From Limnomonas spitsbergensis (lineage: Eukaryota > Chlorophyta > Chlorophyceae > Chlamydomonadales): a DNA stretch of 64,000 nt. Shown in pieces: positions 27,201 through 36,100 of this stretch (the stretch's first letter is position 1; each line of letters opens with the position of its first letter). The notes below the pieces were generated by a model that saw nothing but the letters and a program-made list of their open reading frames with translations, had not been told where the DNA came from and searched no databases. A program made the position numbers and the translations under genes. The stretch is taken from NCBI GenBank assembly GCA_037349105.1, contig JAYJMM010000024.1, positions 62,001 to 126,000 of the forward strand, written 5' to 3'.

Positions 27201-29768
27201 TGGCGATGGACATGCTCAAGGTGGGAACATGGCCTGGGTTGTGTTTCCCCTAGGACTTTGCCGATATCGACACGCTGTCACTGGTGCCAAAGGAGCTCAA
27301 GAAGATGTTGAAGGTGGGAGAACAGTGACTAAGACTTTGCCTATATCAGCACGCTGGTGCTGGTGCGGATAAGCTGATGGCGATGGACCTGCTCAAGGTG
27401 GGAACATGGCCTGGGTTGTGTTTCCTCTAGGACTTGCCGATATCGACACGCTGTCACTGGTGTCAAAGAAGCTCAAGAAGATGTTGAAGGTGGGAGAACA
27501 GTGACTAAGACTTTGCCTATATCAGCACGCTGGTGCTGGTGCGGATAAGCTGATGGCGATGGACCTGCTCAAGGTGGGAACATGGCCTGGGTTGTGTTTC
27601 CTCTAGGACTTGCCGATATCGACACGCTGTCACTGGTGTCAAATAAGCTCAAGAAGATGTTGAAGGTGGGAGAACAGTGACTAAGACTTTGCCTATATCA
27701 GCACGCTGGTGCTGGTGCGGATAGGGTGATGGCGATGGACATGCTCAAGGTGGGAACATGGCCTGGGTTGTGTTTATGCTAGGACTTGACCGCAAACGGT
27801 ATGCTGGCACTGGCGCTGAAGGAATGAATAACATGTGCATGCCCAAGGTGGCAAGGTGGGAGTATGGCCATGCCATGGGGTTTTGTTTCGAATAGGATTT
27901 TGCCGCTAAGGGCACGGGAGTGCTGACGCTGAAGGAATGAAGCAGAGTGTCCAGGTTGGAAACATGGGCATGTCCTGGGATCTGTTCTAACCCTGATATG
28001 GCGCTGATAGCACGCTGACGCTGAAACAATCAAGAATTCGATAGTGGGACCATGCTCATTTTTTTTAAACTCTGTAGACTTTTCTGCTGATGGCGCCCTG
28101 GTGCTGGCGCCAAAGACCTGAACATGATGAACGTGTTCAGGGTGGAAGCATGACCATAGGGTTCAGTTTGTGATGCTTATGACACGTGCGCCTCTGCATG
28201 GCCGTGTTGCATGGGCATTCATGCGTGGGGTGTTTGTCAGGTTTGATTCTGCATGTCTTCTTCTGGATGGGCCCCCCTTCATGGCCATGTGGCGTGGTCA
28301 GTTTTGCATGGGGTCTGTGCCAGGAGTGGTCCTGCATGAGGCCCTCTGCATGGCCATGTGGCATGGGCCGTTATGCATGGGGTGTGCACCAGGAGTGATC
28401 CCGCATGCGTGCTTCTGCCTGGGCCCCTCTTCATGGCCGTGTGGCATGGGCCGCTCGCCATGGGCGTTCCTTCATGGCTGTGCTGCAAAGGCTGCGTGGT
28501 ACCGGATGTTCCTTTTGACACTCAGCCCCCTCCTCCATGTCGAACCTCCTGTTGGATCCCCTTGCCGACCCTCCCCTCTGCTCTCCTCATTGTCTTCTCT
28601 CCATGCTCTCTCTTCTTGCAGAATCCAAGGGACAAGCTGGTATGCATGCTCAACTGCTGCCGGGTCATCAACAACCTGCTGGCTTCACGCAAATATGGGG
28701 CAGGTGGGAGGAGTGTACCATAGTGCTGAGATGGTTCCCTGATTTGATTACCTTGGTGCGTGCAACGACCAGCGAAATCTTGCGGAATCGTGCATTGGGT
28801 GGGCTTTACAAAAACGAGGCAGGTGGGAGGAGAATAGTATCGCACTGCTGAGACATGGCCCATATGGTGCAGGTGGGAGGACAGTAGCATAGTGCTGAGA
28901 TGGTTCCGTGATTTGATAACCTTGGTGTGTGCAACGACCGACGAAATCACTCAGAATCAGGCAGTGTGCGGGCCATTAAAAAACGGTGAAAGGTTGAAGG
29001 AGGAGAATATCGGGAGAATATCGAATGTTGGGATATGGGGCAGGTGGGAGGAGAGTACCGTAGTGCTGACATAGTTCCGTGATATCACGACTTTGGGGCA
29101 CGCAACGACCAACAAAATCGCACGGAATCGGGCAGTGCGTGGGCAATACAAAAATATGGGTCAGGTGGGAAGCTAACACCGTACTGCTGGGATGTGGGGC
29201 AGGTTGGAGGACAACACCGTGCTGATGAGATGCTTCTTAATTTGACGACCCTGGTGATAGTCTGATAGATGAGTGAATACCCCACATGTGGCGATTGGGA
29301 TTTGGGGAAAGGATTTGGCTTGGTTTTGAAGTGGTTGTTCAGCTTGGTTGGAGAGATTTCGACCTTGGCCAGTCGATGGAATCCAAACCTGCTGGTCTCG
29401 TCTCTGACAAACGTTCGGATTGGAGCACGCAAACACTTATGGAGTGTGGGAGCATGTTTGTGACGTTATGTGCCTGACACCTTTGCCATAAACCCTGTCT
29501 TGATTCCCCTCAAACACCCACATTTGTGTGAACGAGTCGCCGATGACTTCACACCCATCCTAATCTACGCGACCATCAAGGCGCAGCCGGACTTCCCCTC
29601 ACCTACCCACATTTGCGTGAACCAGGCGCCGATGACTTCACACCCATCCTCATCTACGTGACCATCAAGGCCCAGCCGGACTTCTTGGCATCCAACCTGG
29701 CCTTCATAGAGCGGTACAGGACCACTTCGAGGCTGGTCTCAGAGGCACAATATTTCTTCGTGCAAATG
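21161..29768 (+). CDS. VPS9: VPS9-domain Rab5 guanine nucleotide exchange factor (VPS9a type), 3' part missing
   Basis: Expected to activate Rab5-class GTPases on endosomes. Exons 21161-21270, 21615-21762, 25908-26114, 28622-28703 and 29626-29768 join in one frame to 230 residues, with GT-AG introns. Residues 1-86 form the N-terminal helical part (VKHINIFMKSF across exons 1/2, then EFMSFMEGAFARHSLW). The helical bundle continues in exon 3 (GLEKYLLTKLYDRTFA, LAQKELKKMNMFK). The VPS9 core follows: NPRDKLVCMLNCCRVINNLL and GADDFTPILIYVTIKAQPDF. Asp185 and Pro189 match the catalytic Asp and Pro of Rabex-5-type domains, and Tyr225 matches the conserved Tyr; the Thr three residues later is Val228. 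Plant homologues continue past this point with a conserved final stretch that is absent: after the last donor come exon-derived arrays and a 33-kb satellite to the window end. The gene therefore has a giant intron, or is broken. Confidence 0.88.
21398..21430 (+). repeat. Decayed copy of VPS9 exon 1 end in intron 1
   Basis: CTCTGGTCAAGCAAATATAC, then CTGTGCACG, resembles the exon 1 end and donor (GATCTGGTCAAGCACATCAA, then CATGTATGTAC). An 11-base core is identical. Confidence 0.5.
21615..21762 (+). CDS. VPS9: VPS9 exon 2
   Basis: One base completes Ile37, then residues 38-86 (FMKSFRAKAPDSASDSRDVQ to DLDAAVE). Acceptor TTCACAG, donor GTGAGA. The ARHSLWAGCSRDDLDAAVE end matches the H-P/S-L-W-x-G-C motif of plant VPS9a proteins. 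Confidence 0.88.
21766..22084 (+). repeat. 20-21 bp GCATGC-rich tandem array, first block
   Basis: About 15 units of GGGCATGCATGGGCAGCAAG start three bases inside intron 2. Frames through it spell GMHGQQG/CMGSKG repeats, which are artefacts of a period close to 21. The palindrome GCATGC/ATGCAT recurs in most units. Confidence 0.9.
22295..22696 (+). pseudogene. N-terminal part of hAT transposase-like ORF
   Basis: Begins MSDTDEGPGFEITKAFELER and contains an acidic SDDEGRPKMGRPPKKKARVE stretch: an AT-hook-like GRP plus a nuclear-localisation-like basic run. A Ser/Arg/Thr-rich low-complexity tail ends in a stop at 22696; in another frame the tail is Gln/Pro-rich, which suggests a frameshift. Confidence 0.5.
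22786..22995 (+). pseudogene. hAT transposase C-terminal dimerisation segment
   Basis: Reads PGSVEDERTFSALKYIKNLQ, then RNRLKNRHLTNAARVF and WKRWTVETFPYDEALLLW, to a TGA at 22993-22995. The pattern S-x-E-x-x-F-S-x-L-K-x-I-K-x-x-x-R-N-R-L is the hallmark of the hAT C-terminal dimerisation domain. The catalytic domain is deleted, so it is not autonomous. Confidence 0.75.
23345..24240 (+). repeat. GCATGC-rich tandem array, second block, with 102-bp higher-order unit
   Basis: Continues the array seen at 21766-22084. At 23600-23850 a 102-bp superunit is repeated (AAGTATGTACATGA at about 23608, 23710 and 23812). Units decay after 23930. Open frames on both strands through it are repeat artefacts. 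Confidence 0.9.
24330..24750 (+). repeat. 60-bp tandem repeat, about seven copies, alternating A/B types
   Basis: Units of exactly 60 bp begin GTAACCATTACCGGCCTAGG at 24421, 24481, 24541, 24601, 24661 and 24721, with diverged copies before. Two versions (GACTGGGCCTAAAG and GACAGGGCCTTAAG) alternate from 24421 to 24720, so the recent unit of amplification is 120 bp. The minus-strand frame through it is an artefact of a period divisible by 3. Confidence 0.95.
24802..25737 (-). mobile_element. Non-autonomous hAT element (24810-25729) with 8-bp target duplication
   Basis: AGCTTGAG occurs at 24802-24809 and 25730-25737. The element starts CAGTGTTTTCC and ends AAAACACTG, giving 9-bp terminal inverted repeats; 8-bp duplications and CA...TG ends are standard for hAT. 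The interior has a minus-strand ORF start related in layout to the element at 22085 and a GC hairpin (CCGCGGCGAAGCCGCGG) near its 3' end. The host sequence is a repeat whose uninterrupted copy is at 5155-5240. Confidence 0.85.
25033..25440 (-). pseudogene. hAT N-terminal ORF remnant with AT-hook-like motif
   Basis: Reads MSDDSIIIYVSSDDSEADLA, later KKRGPGRPPPKNRLGRL and a Gln/Arg-rich tail to the end. The acidic start, GRPP motif and Q-rich tail match the layout of the ORF at 22295. No catalytic domain follows. Confidence 0.5.
25908..26114 (+). CDS. VPS9: VPS9 exon 3: helical bundle
   Basis: Residues 87-155 (69 codons, phase 0 on both sides), from GLEKYLLTKLYDRTFAADVS to LAQKELKKMNMFK. Acceptor AAACAG, donor GTGTGC. 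The G-L/M-E-K-Y-L/V-x-T-K-L start is highly conserved in VPS9-domain proteins. Confidence 0.93.
26154..26262 (+). repeat. Copy 1 of the 3' half of VPS9 exon 3
   Basis: CAGTTTGGGCCGCCGGAGCA, then CCTGGAGATTAACCCGGACT, continues to AACATTTTCAAG and is nearly identical to exon 3 from its CTGCAGTTTGT onwards. Donor position reads TTGGGC instead of GTGTGC, so this copy lacks a splice donor. Confidence 0.9.
26303..26408 (+). repeat. Copy 2 of the 3' half of VPS9 exon 3
   Basis: Repeats the same segment 149 bp downstream, keeps the reading frame (EHLEINPDFAADGMLMLVQK, ELKKMNMYK) and has an intact donor GTGTGG. It could be spliced from an upstream acceptor if one exists; CAG at 26307-26309 would serve. 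Confidence 0.9.
26440..28150 (+). repeat. Decayed array of VPS9 exon 3 ends with acceptor- and donor-like sites, ~178-bp unit
   Basis: The donor-side core CTCAAGGTGGGAACATGGCC recurs with spacing 174-181 bp (about 26861, 27039, 27220, 27398, 27575, 27749). Each unit contains two exon-like pieces: CCCCTAG, GACTTTGCCGATATCGACAC, ending GAAGATGTTGAAG, GTGGGA (reads DFADIDTLSLVPKELKKM), and a second ending ATGGACATGCTCAAG, GTGGGA. Both derive from the exon 3 end DFAADGMLTLAQKELKKMNM. More diverged copies lie at 26460-26860 and 27780-28140. Confidence 0.85.
28180..28500 (+). repeat. ~84-bp tandem repeat, four copies
   Basis: Units contain CATGGCCATGTGGCATGGGC, CATGGGGTGT and CAGGAGTGATCC. They occupy the end of VPS9 intron 3, about 120 bp before the exon 4 acceptor. 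No exon similarity seen. Confidence 0.8.
28622..28703 (+). CDS. VPS9: VPS9 exon 4: start of VPS9 core
   Basis: 27 codons plus one base, residues 156-182: NPRDKLVCMLNCCRVINNLL, then ASRKYGA. Acceptor CTTGCAG, donor GTGGGA (phase 1). The P-R-D/E-K-L-x-C-x-x-N-C-C-x-V-I-N-N-L-L pattern is diagnostic of the domain. Confidence 0.93.
28704..29240 (+). repeat. Array of VPS9 exon 4 end plus donor
   Basis: AAATATGGGGCAG, GTGGGAGGAG is echoed near 28815 (ACGAGGCAG), 28870 (ATATGGTGCAG), 29035 (GATATGGGGCAG), 29155 (AATATGGGTCAG) and 29195 (GATGTGGGGCAG), most followed by GTGGGAGGA. Between them GCTGAGATGGTTCC, GATTTGATNACCTTGG and GCAACGACC recur, giving a unit of about 170 bp that joins the exon end to the start of the intron. 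Confidence 0.85.
29537..29597 (+). repeat. Copy of the first 60 bp of VPS9 exon 5
   Basis: AACGAG, TCGCCGATGACTTCACACCC, then ATCTACGCGACCATCAAGGC, repeats the exon 5 start 89 bp upstream of the real one, with only a few changes. It has an AG and would also restore the frame (VADDFTPILIYATIKAQPDF). Confidence 0.9.
29626..29768 (+). CDS. VPS9: VPS9 exon 5: catalytic part of the VPS9 domain
   Basis: Two bases complete Gly183, then residues 184-230: ADDFTPILIYVTIKAQPDFL, ASNLAFIERYRTTSRLVSEA, QYFFVQM. Acceptor AACCAG, donor GTGAGG (phase 0). Asp185 and Pro189 fit the exchange-critical pair. The usual Y-F-F-T becomes YFFV here. A GT inside GTGCAAATG, directly after the YFF codons, is a possible alternative donor. 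Confidence 0.9.
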
Positions 29769-29804
29769 GTGAGGGAGGGAGGGTGGAAATGAGGGGGGGG
29801 GGGG

Positions 29805-30245
29805 GCTGGTTTCAGGCTGGTGTCAGAGGCACAATATTTTGGTGTGTAAATGGTGAGCTTGGGAGGTGGGAGGGGGGGCGGGGGGAAGAGGTGCAGCTTG
29901 ACTTCTTTGCTTTAAACCTGGCCTTCATTGAGCGGTTTAGGACGACCTCGAGGCTGGTGTCAGATACATAGTACTTATGTGCAAATGGTGAGTGAGTGTG
30001 GTGGGGGAATGCTGTCAATTTAGGCTTCCTGGCATCCAACCTGGCTTCCATAGATCGGTGCAGGAACACATTGAGAATCGTGTGAGAGGCACAATATTTT
30101 ATTTTAAAAATGGTGGGGGAGGGAGTGTGGAAAATAAGGGGGGGGGGGGGCTAGTTTCTGAGGTGTAAATGGTGAGCTTGGGAGGTGGGAGGGGGGGCGG
30201 GGGGATGAGGCCCATCCCGATTCTTGGCATCCAACCTGGCCTTCA
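29805..30245 (+). repeat. Three to four decayed copies of VPS9 exon 5 end
   Basis: Copies at about 29807-29852, 29916-29990, 30027-30113 and 30222-30310 repeat TTGGCATCCAACCTGGCCTT, GAGCGGTATAGGACCACCTC, then GAGGCTGGTGTCAGAGGCAC and AATATTT...CAAATG with GTGAG. The last copy is almost intact and in frame. Poly-G runs and GGGAGGTGGGAGGGGGGGCG separate them. Confidence 0.85.
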
Positions 30246-30889
30246 TAGAGCGGTATAGGACCACCTCGAGGCGGGTGTCAGAGGCCCAATATTTCTTCAT
30301 GCAAATGGTGAGTATGGGGAATATAAGGGGAAGGGAGGCTGGTGTCAGAGGCACAGTATTTCTTCATGCAAATGGTGAGTATGGGGAATATAAGGGGAAG
30401 GGAGGCTGGTGTCAGAGGCACAGTGTTTCTTCATGCAAATGGTGAGTATGGGGAATATAAGGGGAAGGGAGGCTGGTGTCAGAGGCACAGTGTTTCTTCA
30501 TGCAAATGGTGAGTATGGGGAATATAAGGGGAAGGGAGGCTGGTGTCAGAGGCACAGTGTTTCTTCATGCAAATGGTGAGTATGGGGAATATAAGGGGAA
30601 GGGAGGCTGGTGTCAGAGGCACAGTGTTTCTTCATGCAAATGGTGAGTATGGGGAATATAAGGGGAAGGGAGGCTGGTGTCAGAGGCACAGTGTTTCTTC
30701 ATGCAAATGGTGAGTATGGGGAATATAAGGGGAAGGGAGGCTGGTGTCAGAGGCACAGTGTTTCTTCATGCAAATGGTGAGTATGGGGAATATAAGGGGA
30801 AGGGAGGCTGGTGTCAGAGGCACAGTGTTTCTTCATGCAAATGGTGAGTATGGGGAATATAAGGGGAAGGGAGGCTGGTGTCAGAGGCA
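30230..30889 (+). repeat. 67-bp tandem array carrying nine VPS9 exon 5 donor sites
   Basis: GTGAGTATGGGGAATATAAG lies at 67-bp steps (AGTATGGG at 30311, 30378, 30445, 30512, 30579, 30646, 30713, 30780, 30847). Each unit has GGCTGGTGTCAGAGGCACAG, TGTTTCTTCATGCAAATG (end of exon 5) and a consensus donor GTGAGT. Units are almost identical, so the expansion is recent. 67 is not a multiple of 3. Confidence 0.95.
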
Positions 30890-31755
30890 TGTTACCTTGA
30901 TGCAATAATGTTACCTTGCTGCAAGAATGTTACCTTGCTGCAAGAATGTTACCTTGATGCAAGATTGTTACCTTGATGCAAGAATGTTACCTTGCTGCAA
31001 GAATGTTACCTTGCTGCAAGAATGTTACCTTGCTGCAAGAATGTTACCTTGCTGCAAGAATGTTACCTTGCTGCAAGAATGTTACCTTGCTGCAAGAATG
31101 TTACCTTGCTGCAAGAATGTTACCTTGCTGCAAGAATGTTACCTTGCTGCAAGAATGTTACCTTGCTGCAAGAATGTTACCTTGCTGCAAGAATGTTACC
31201 TTGCTGCAAGAATGTTACCTTGCTGCAAGAATGTTACCTTGCTGCAAGAATGTTACCTTGCTGCAAGAATGTTACCTTGATGCAAGAATGTTACCTTGAT
31301 GCAAGAATGTTACCTTGATGCAAGAATGTTACCTTGATGCAAGAATGTTACCTTGCTGCAAGAATGTTACCTTGATGCAAGAATGTTACCTTGATGCAAG
31401 AATGTTACCTTGCTGCAAGAATGTTACCTTGATGCAAGAATGTTACCTTGATGCAAGAATGTTACCTTGCTGCAAGAATGTTACCTTGATGCAAGAATGT
31501 TACCTTGATGCAAGAATGTTCGTCCTTGATGCAAGAATGTTACCTTGCTGCAAGAATGTTACCTTGCTGCAAGAATGTTACCTTGCTGCAAGAATGTTAC
31601 CTTGCTGCAAGAATGTTCGTCCTTGCTGCAAGAATGTTACCTTGATGCAAGAATGTTACCTTGCTGCAAGAATGTTACCTTGCTGCAAGAATGTTACCTT
31701 GCTGCAAGAATGTTACCTTGCTGCAAGAATGTTACCTTGATGCAAGAATGTTACC

Positions 31756-33188
31756 TTGCTGCAAGAATGTTACCTTGCTGCAAGAATGTTACCTTGCTGC
31801 AAGAATGTTACCTTGATGCAAGAATGTTACCTTGCTGCAAGAATGTTACCTTGCTGCAAGAATGTTACCTTGCTGCAAGAATGTTACCTTGATGCAAGAA
31901 TGTTACCTTGCTGCAAGAATGTTACCTTGCTGCAAGAATGTTACCTTGATGCAAGAATGTTACCTTGCTGCAAGAATGTTACCTTGCTGCAAGAATGTTA
32001 CCTTGCTGCAAGAATGTTACCTTGCTGCAAGAATGTTACCTTGCTGCAAGAATGTTACCTTGCTGCAAGAATGTTACCTTGCTGCAAGAATGTTACCTTG
32101 CTGCAAGAATGTTACCTTGATGCAAGAATGTTACCTTGCTGCAAGAATGTTACCTTGATGCAAGAATGTTACCTTGCTGCAAGAATGTTACCTTGATGCA
32201 AGAATGTTACATTGATGCAAGAATGTTCGTCCTTGATGCAAGAATGTTCGTCCTTGCTGCAAGAATGTTACCTTGATGCAAGAATGTTACCTTGCTGCAA
32301 GAATGTTACCTTGCTGCAAGAATGTTACCTTGCTGCAAGAATGTTACCTTGCTGCAAGAATGTTACCTTGATGCAAGAATGTTACCTTGATGCAAGAATG
32401 TTACCTTGCTGCAAGAATGTTACCTTGATGCAAGAATGTTACCTTGATGCAAGAATGTTACCTTGATGCAAGAATGTTACCTTGATGCAAGAATGTTACC
32501 TTGATGCAAGAATGTTACCTTGCTGCAAGCATGTTACCTTGCTGCAAGAATGTTACCTTGCTGCAAGAATGTTACCTTGATGCAAGAATGTTACCTTGCT
32601 GCAAGAATGTTACCTTGCTGCAAGAATGTTACCTTGATGCAAGAATGTTACCTTGCTGCAAGAATGTTACCTTGCTGCAAGAATGTTACCTTGCTGCAAG
32701 AATGTTACCTTGCTGCAAGAATGTTACCTTGATGCAAGAATGTTACCTTGCTGCAAGAATGTTACCTTGCTGCAAGAATGTTACCTTGCTGCAAGAATGT
32801 TACCTTGATGCAAGAATGTTACCTTGCTGCAAGAATGTTACCTTGCTGCAAGAATGTTACCTTGCTGCAAGAATGTTACCTTGATGCAAGAATGTTACCT
32901 TGCTGCAAGAATGTTACCTTGCTGCAAGAATGTTACCTTGATGCAAGAATGTTACCTTGCTGCAAGAATGTTACCTTGCTGCAAGAATGTTACCTTGCTG
33001 CAAGAATGTTACCTTGCTGCAAGAATGTTACCTTGCTGCAAGAATGTTACCTTGCTGCAAGAATGTTACCTTGCTGCAAGAATGTTACCTTGCTGCAAGA
33101 ATGTTACCTTGATGCAAGAATGTTACCTTGCTGCAAGAATGTTACCTTGATGCAAGAATGTTACCTTGCTGCAAGAATGTTACCTTGA
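31756..33188 (+). repeat. Higher-order repeat of 992 bp within the satellite
   Basis: The order of C and A versions from 31756 to 32196 is repeated exactly from 32748 to 33188. The marker TTACATTGATGC followed by two TTCGTCC units occurs near 32210 and 33202. 992 bp equals 50 units of 19 plus 2 of 21. Confidence 0.85.
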
Positions 33189-36100
33189 TGCAAGAATGTT
33201 ACATTGATGCAAGAATGTTCGTCCTTGATGCAAGAATGTTCGTCCTTGCTGCAAGAATGTTACCTTGATGCAAGAATGTTACCTTGATGCAAGAATGTTA
33301 CCTTGCTGCAAGAATGTTACCTTGCTGCAAGAATGTTACCTTGCTGCAAGAATGTTACCTTGATGCAAGAATGTTACCTTGCTGCAAGAATGTTACCTTG
33401 CTGCAAGAATGTTACCTTGATGCAAGAATGTTACCTTGATGCAAGAATGTTACCTTGATGCAAGAATGTTACCTTGATGCAAGAATGTTACCTTGATGCA
33501 AGAATGTTACCTTGCTGCAAGCATGTTACCTTGCTGCAAGAATGTTACCTTGCTGCAAGAATGTTACCTTGATGCAAGAATGTTACCTTGCTGCAAGAAT
33601 GTTACCTTGCTGCAAGAATGTTACCTTGATGCAAGAATGTTACCTTGATGCAAGAATGTTACCTTGATGCAAGAATGTTACCTTGATGCAAGAATGTTAC
33701 CTTGATGCAAGAATGTTACCTTGCTGCAAGAATGTTACCTTGCTGCAAGAATGTTACCTTGCTGCAAGAATGTAACCTTGCTGCAAGAATGTTACCTTGC
33801 TGCAAGAATGTTACCTTGCTGCAAGAATGTTACCTTGCTGCAAGAATGTTACCTTGCTGCAAGAATGTTACCTTGATGCAAGAATGTTACCTTGCTGCAA
33901 GAATGTTACCTTGCTGCAAGAATGTTACCTTGCTGCAAGAATGTTACCTTGATGCAAGAATGTTACCTTGATGCAAGAATGTTACCTTGCTGCAAGAATG
34001 TTACCTTGCTGCAAGAATGTTACCTTGCTGCAAGAATGTTACCTTGATGCAAGAATGTTACCTTGATGCAAGAATGTTACCTTGATGCAAGAATGTTACC
34101 TTGATGCAAGAATGTTACCTTGCTGCAAGAATGTTACCTTGCTGCAAGAATGTTACCTTGATGCAAGAATGTTACCTTGATGCAAGAATGTTACCTTGAT
34201 GCAAGAATGTTACCTTGATGCAATAATGTTACCTTGATGCAAGAATGTTACCTTGATGCAAGAATGTTACCTTGATGCAAGAATGTTACCTTGCTGCAAG
34301 AATGTTACCTTGATGCAAGAATGTTACCTTGATGCAAGAATGTTACCTTGATGCAAGAATGTTACCTTGATGCAAGAATGTTACCTTGATGCAAGAATGT
34401 TACCTTGATGCAAGAATGTTACCTTGCTGCAAGAATGTTACCTTGATGCAATAATGTTCGTCCTTGCTGCAAGAATGTTACCTTGATGCAAGAATGTTAC
34501 CTTGATGCAAGAATGTTACCTTGCTGCAAGAATGTTACCTTGCTGCAAGAATGTTACCTTGCTGCAAGAATGTTCGTCCTTGCTGCAAGAATGTTCGTCC
34601 TTGCTGCAAGAATCTTCGTCCTTGCTGCAAGAATGTTACCTTGATGCAAGAATGTTACCTTGCTGCAAGAATGTTACCTTGCTGCAAGAATGTTACCTTG
34701 CTGCAAGAATGTTACCTTGCTGCAAGAATGTTACCTTGATGCAAGAATGTTACCTTGATGCAAGAATGTTACCTTGATGCAAGAATGTTACCTTGCTGCA
34801 AGAATGTTACCTTGATGCAAGAATGTTACCTTGCTGCAAGAATGTTACCTTGCTGCAAGAATGTTACCTTGCTGCAAGAATGTTACCTTGCTGCAAGAAT
34901 GTTACCTTGCTGCAAGAATGTTACCTTGCTGCAAGAATGTTACCTTGATGCAAGAATGTTACCTTGATGCAAGAATGTTACCTTGATGCAAGAATGTTAC
35001 CTTGCTGCAAGAATGTTACCTTGCTGCAAAGATGTTACCTTGCTGCAAGAATGTTACCTTGCTGCAAGAATGTTACCTTGCTGCAAGAATGTTACCTTGC
35101 TGCAAGAATGTTACCTTGATGCAAGAATGTTACCTTGCTGCAAGAATGTTACCTTGATGCAAGAATGTTACCTTGCTGCAAGAATATTACCTTGATGCAA
35201 GAATGTTACCTTGCTGCAAGAATGTTACCTTGATGCAATAATGTTACCTTGCTGCAAGAATGTTACCTTGATGCAAGAATGTTACCTTGATGCAAGATTG
35301 TTACCTTGATGCAAGAATGTTACCTTGCTGCAAGAATGTTACCTTGCTGCAAGAATGTTACCTTGCTGCAAGAATGTTACCTTGCTGCAAGAATGTTACC
35401 TTGCTGCAAGAATGTTACCTTGCTGCAAGAATGTTACCTTGCTGCAAGAATGTTACCTTGCTGCAAGAATGTTACCTTGATGCAAGAATGTTACCTTGAT
35501 GCAAGAATGTTACCTTGCTGCAAGAATGTTACCTTGCTGCAAGAATGTTACCTTGCTGCAAGAATGTTACCTTGCTGCAAGAATGTTACCTTGCTGCAAG
35601 AATGTTACCTTGATGCAAGAATGTTACCTTGATGCAAGAATGTTACCTTGATGCAAGAATGTTACCTTGCTGCAAGAATGTTACCTTGCTGCAAGAATGT
35701 TACCTTGATGCAAGAATGTTACCTTGATGCAAGAATGTTACCTTGCTGCAAGAATGTTACCTTGATGCAAGAATGTTACCTTGATGCAAGAATGTTACCT
35801 TGATGCAAGAATGTTACCTTGATGCAAGAATGTTACCTTGATGCAAGAATGTTACCTTGATGCAAGAATGTTACCTTGCTGCAAGAATGTTACCTTGATG
35901 CAAGAATGTTACCTTGCTGCAAGAATGTTACCTTGATGCAAGAATGTTACCTTGATGCAAGAATGTTACCTTGCTGCAAGAATGTTACCTTGCTGCAAGA
36001 ATGTTACCTTGCTGCAAGAATGTTACCTTGCTGCAAGAATGTTACCTTGCTGCAAGAATGTTACCTTGCTGCAAGAATGTTACCTTGCTGCAAGAATGTT

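Noticed and set aside
29470..29661. A longer VPS9 exon 5 starting at 29537
   Set aside because: The copy at 29537 runs into CCCCTCACCTACCC instead of the family-typical continuation; the 29626 acceptor gives the complete conserved sequence.
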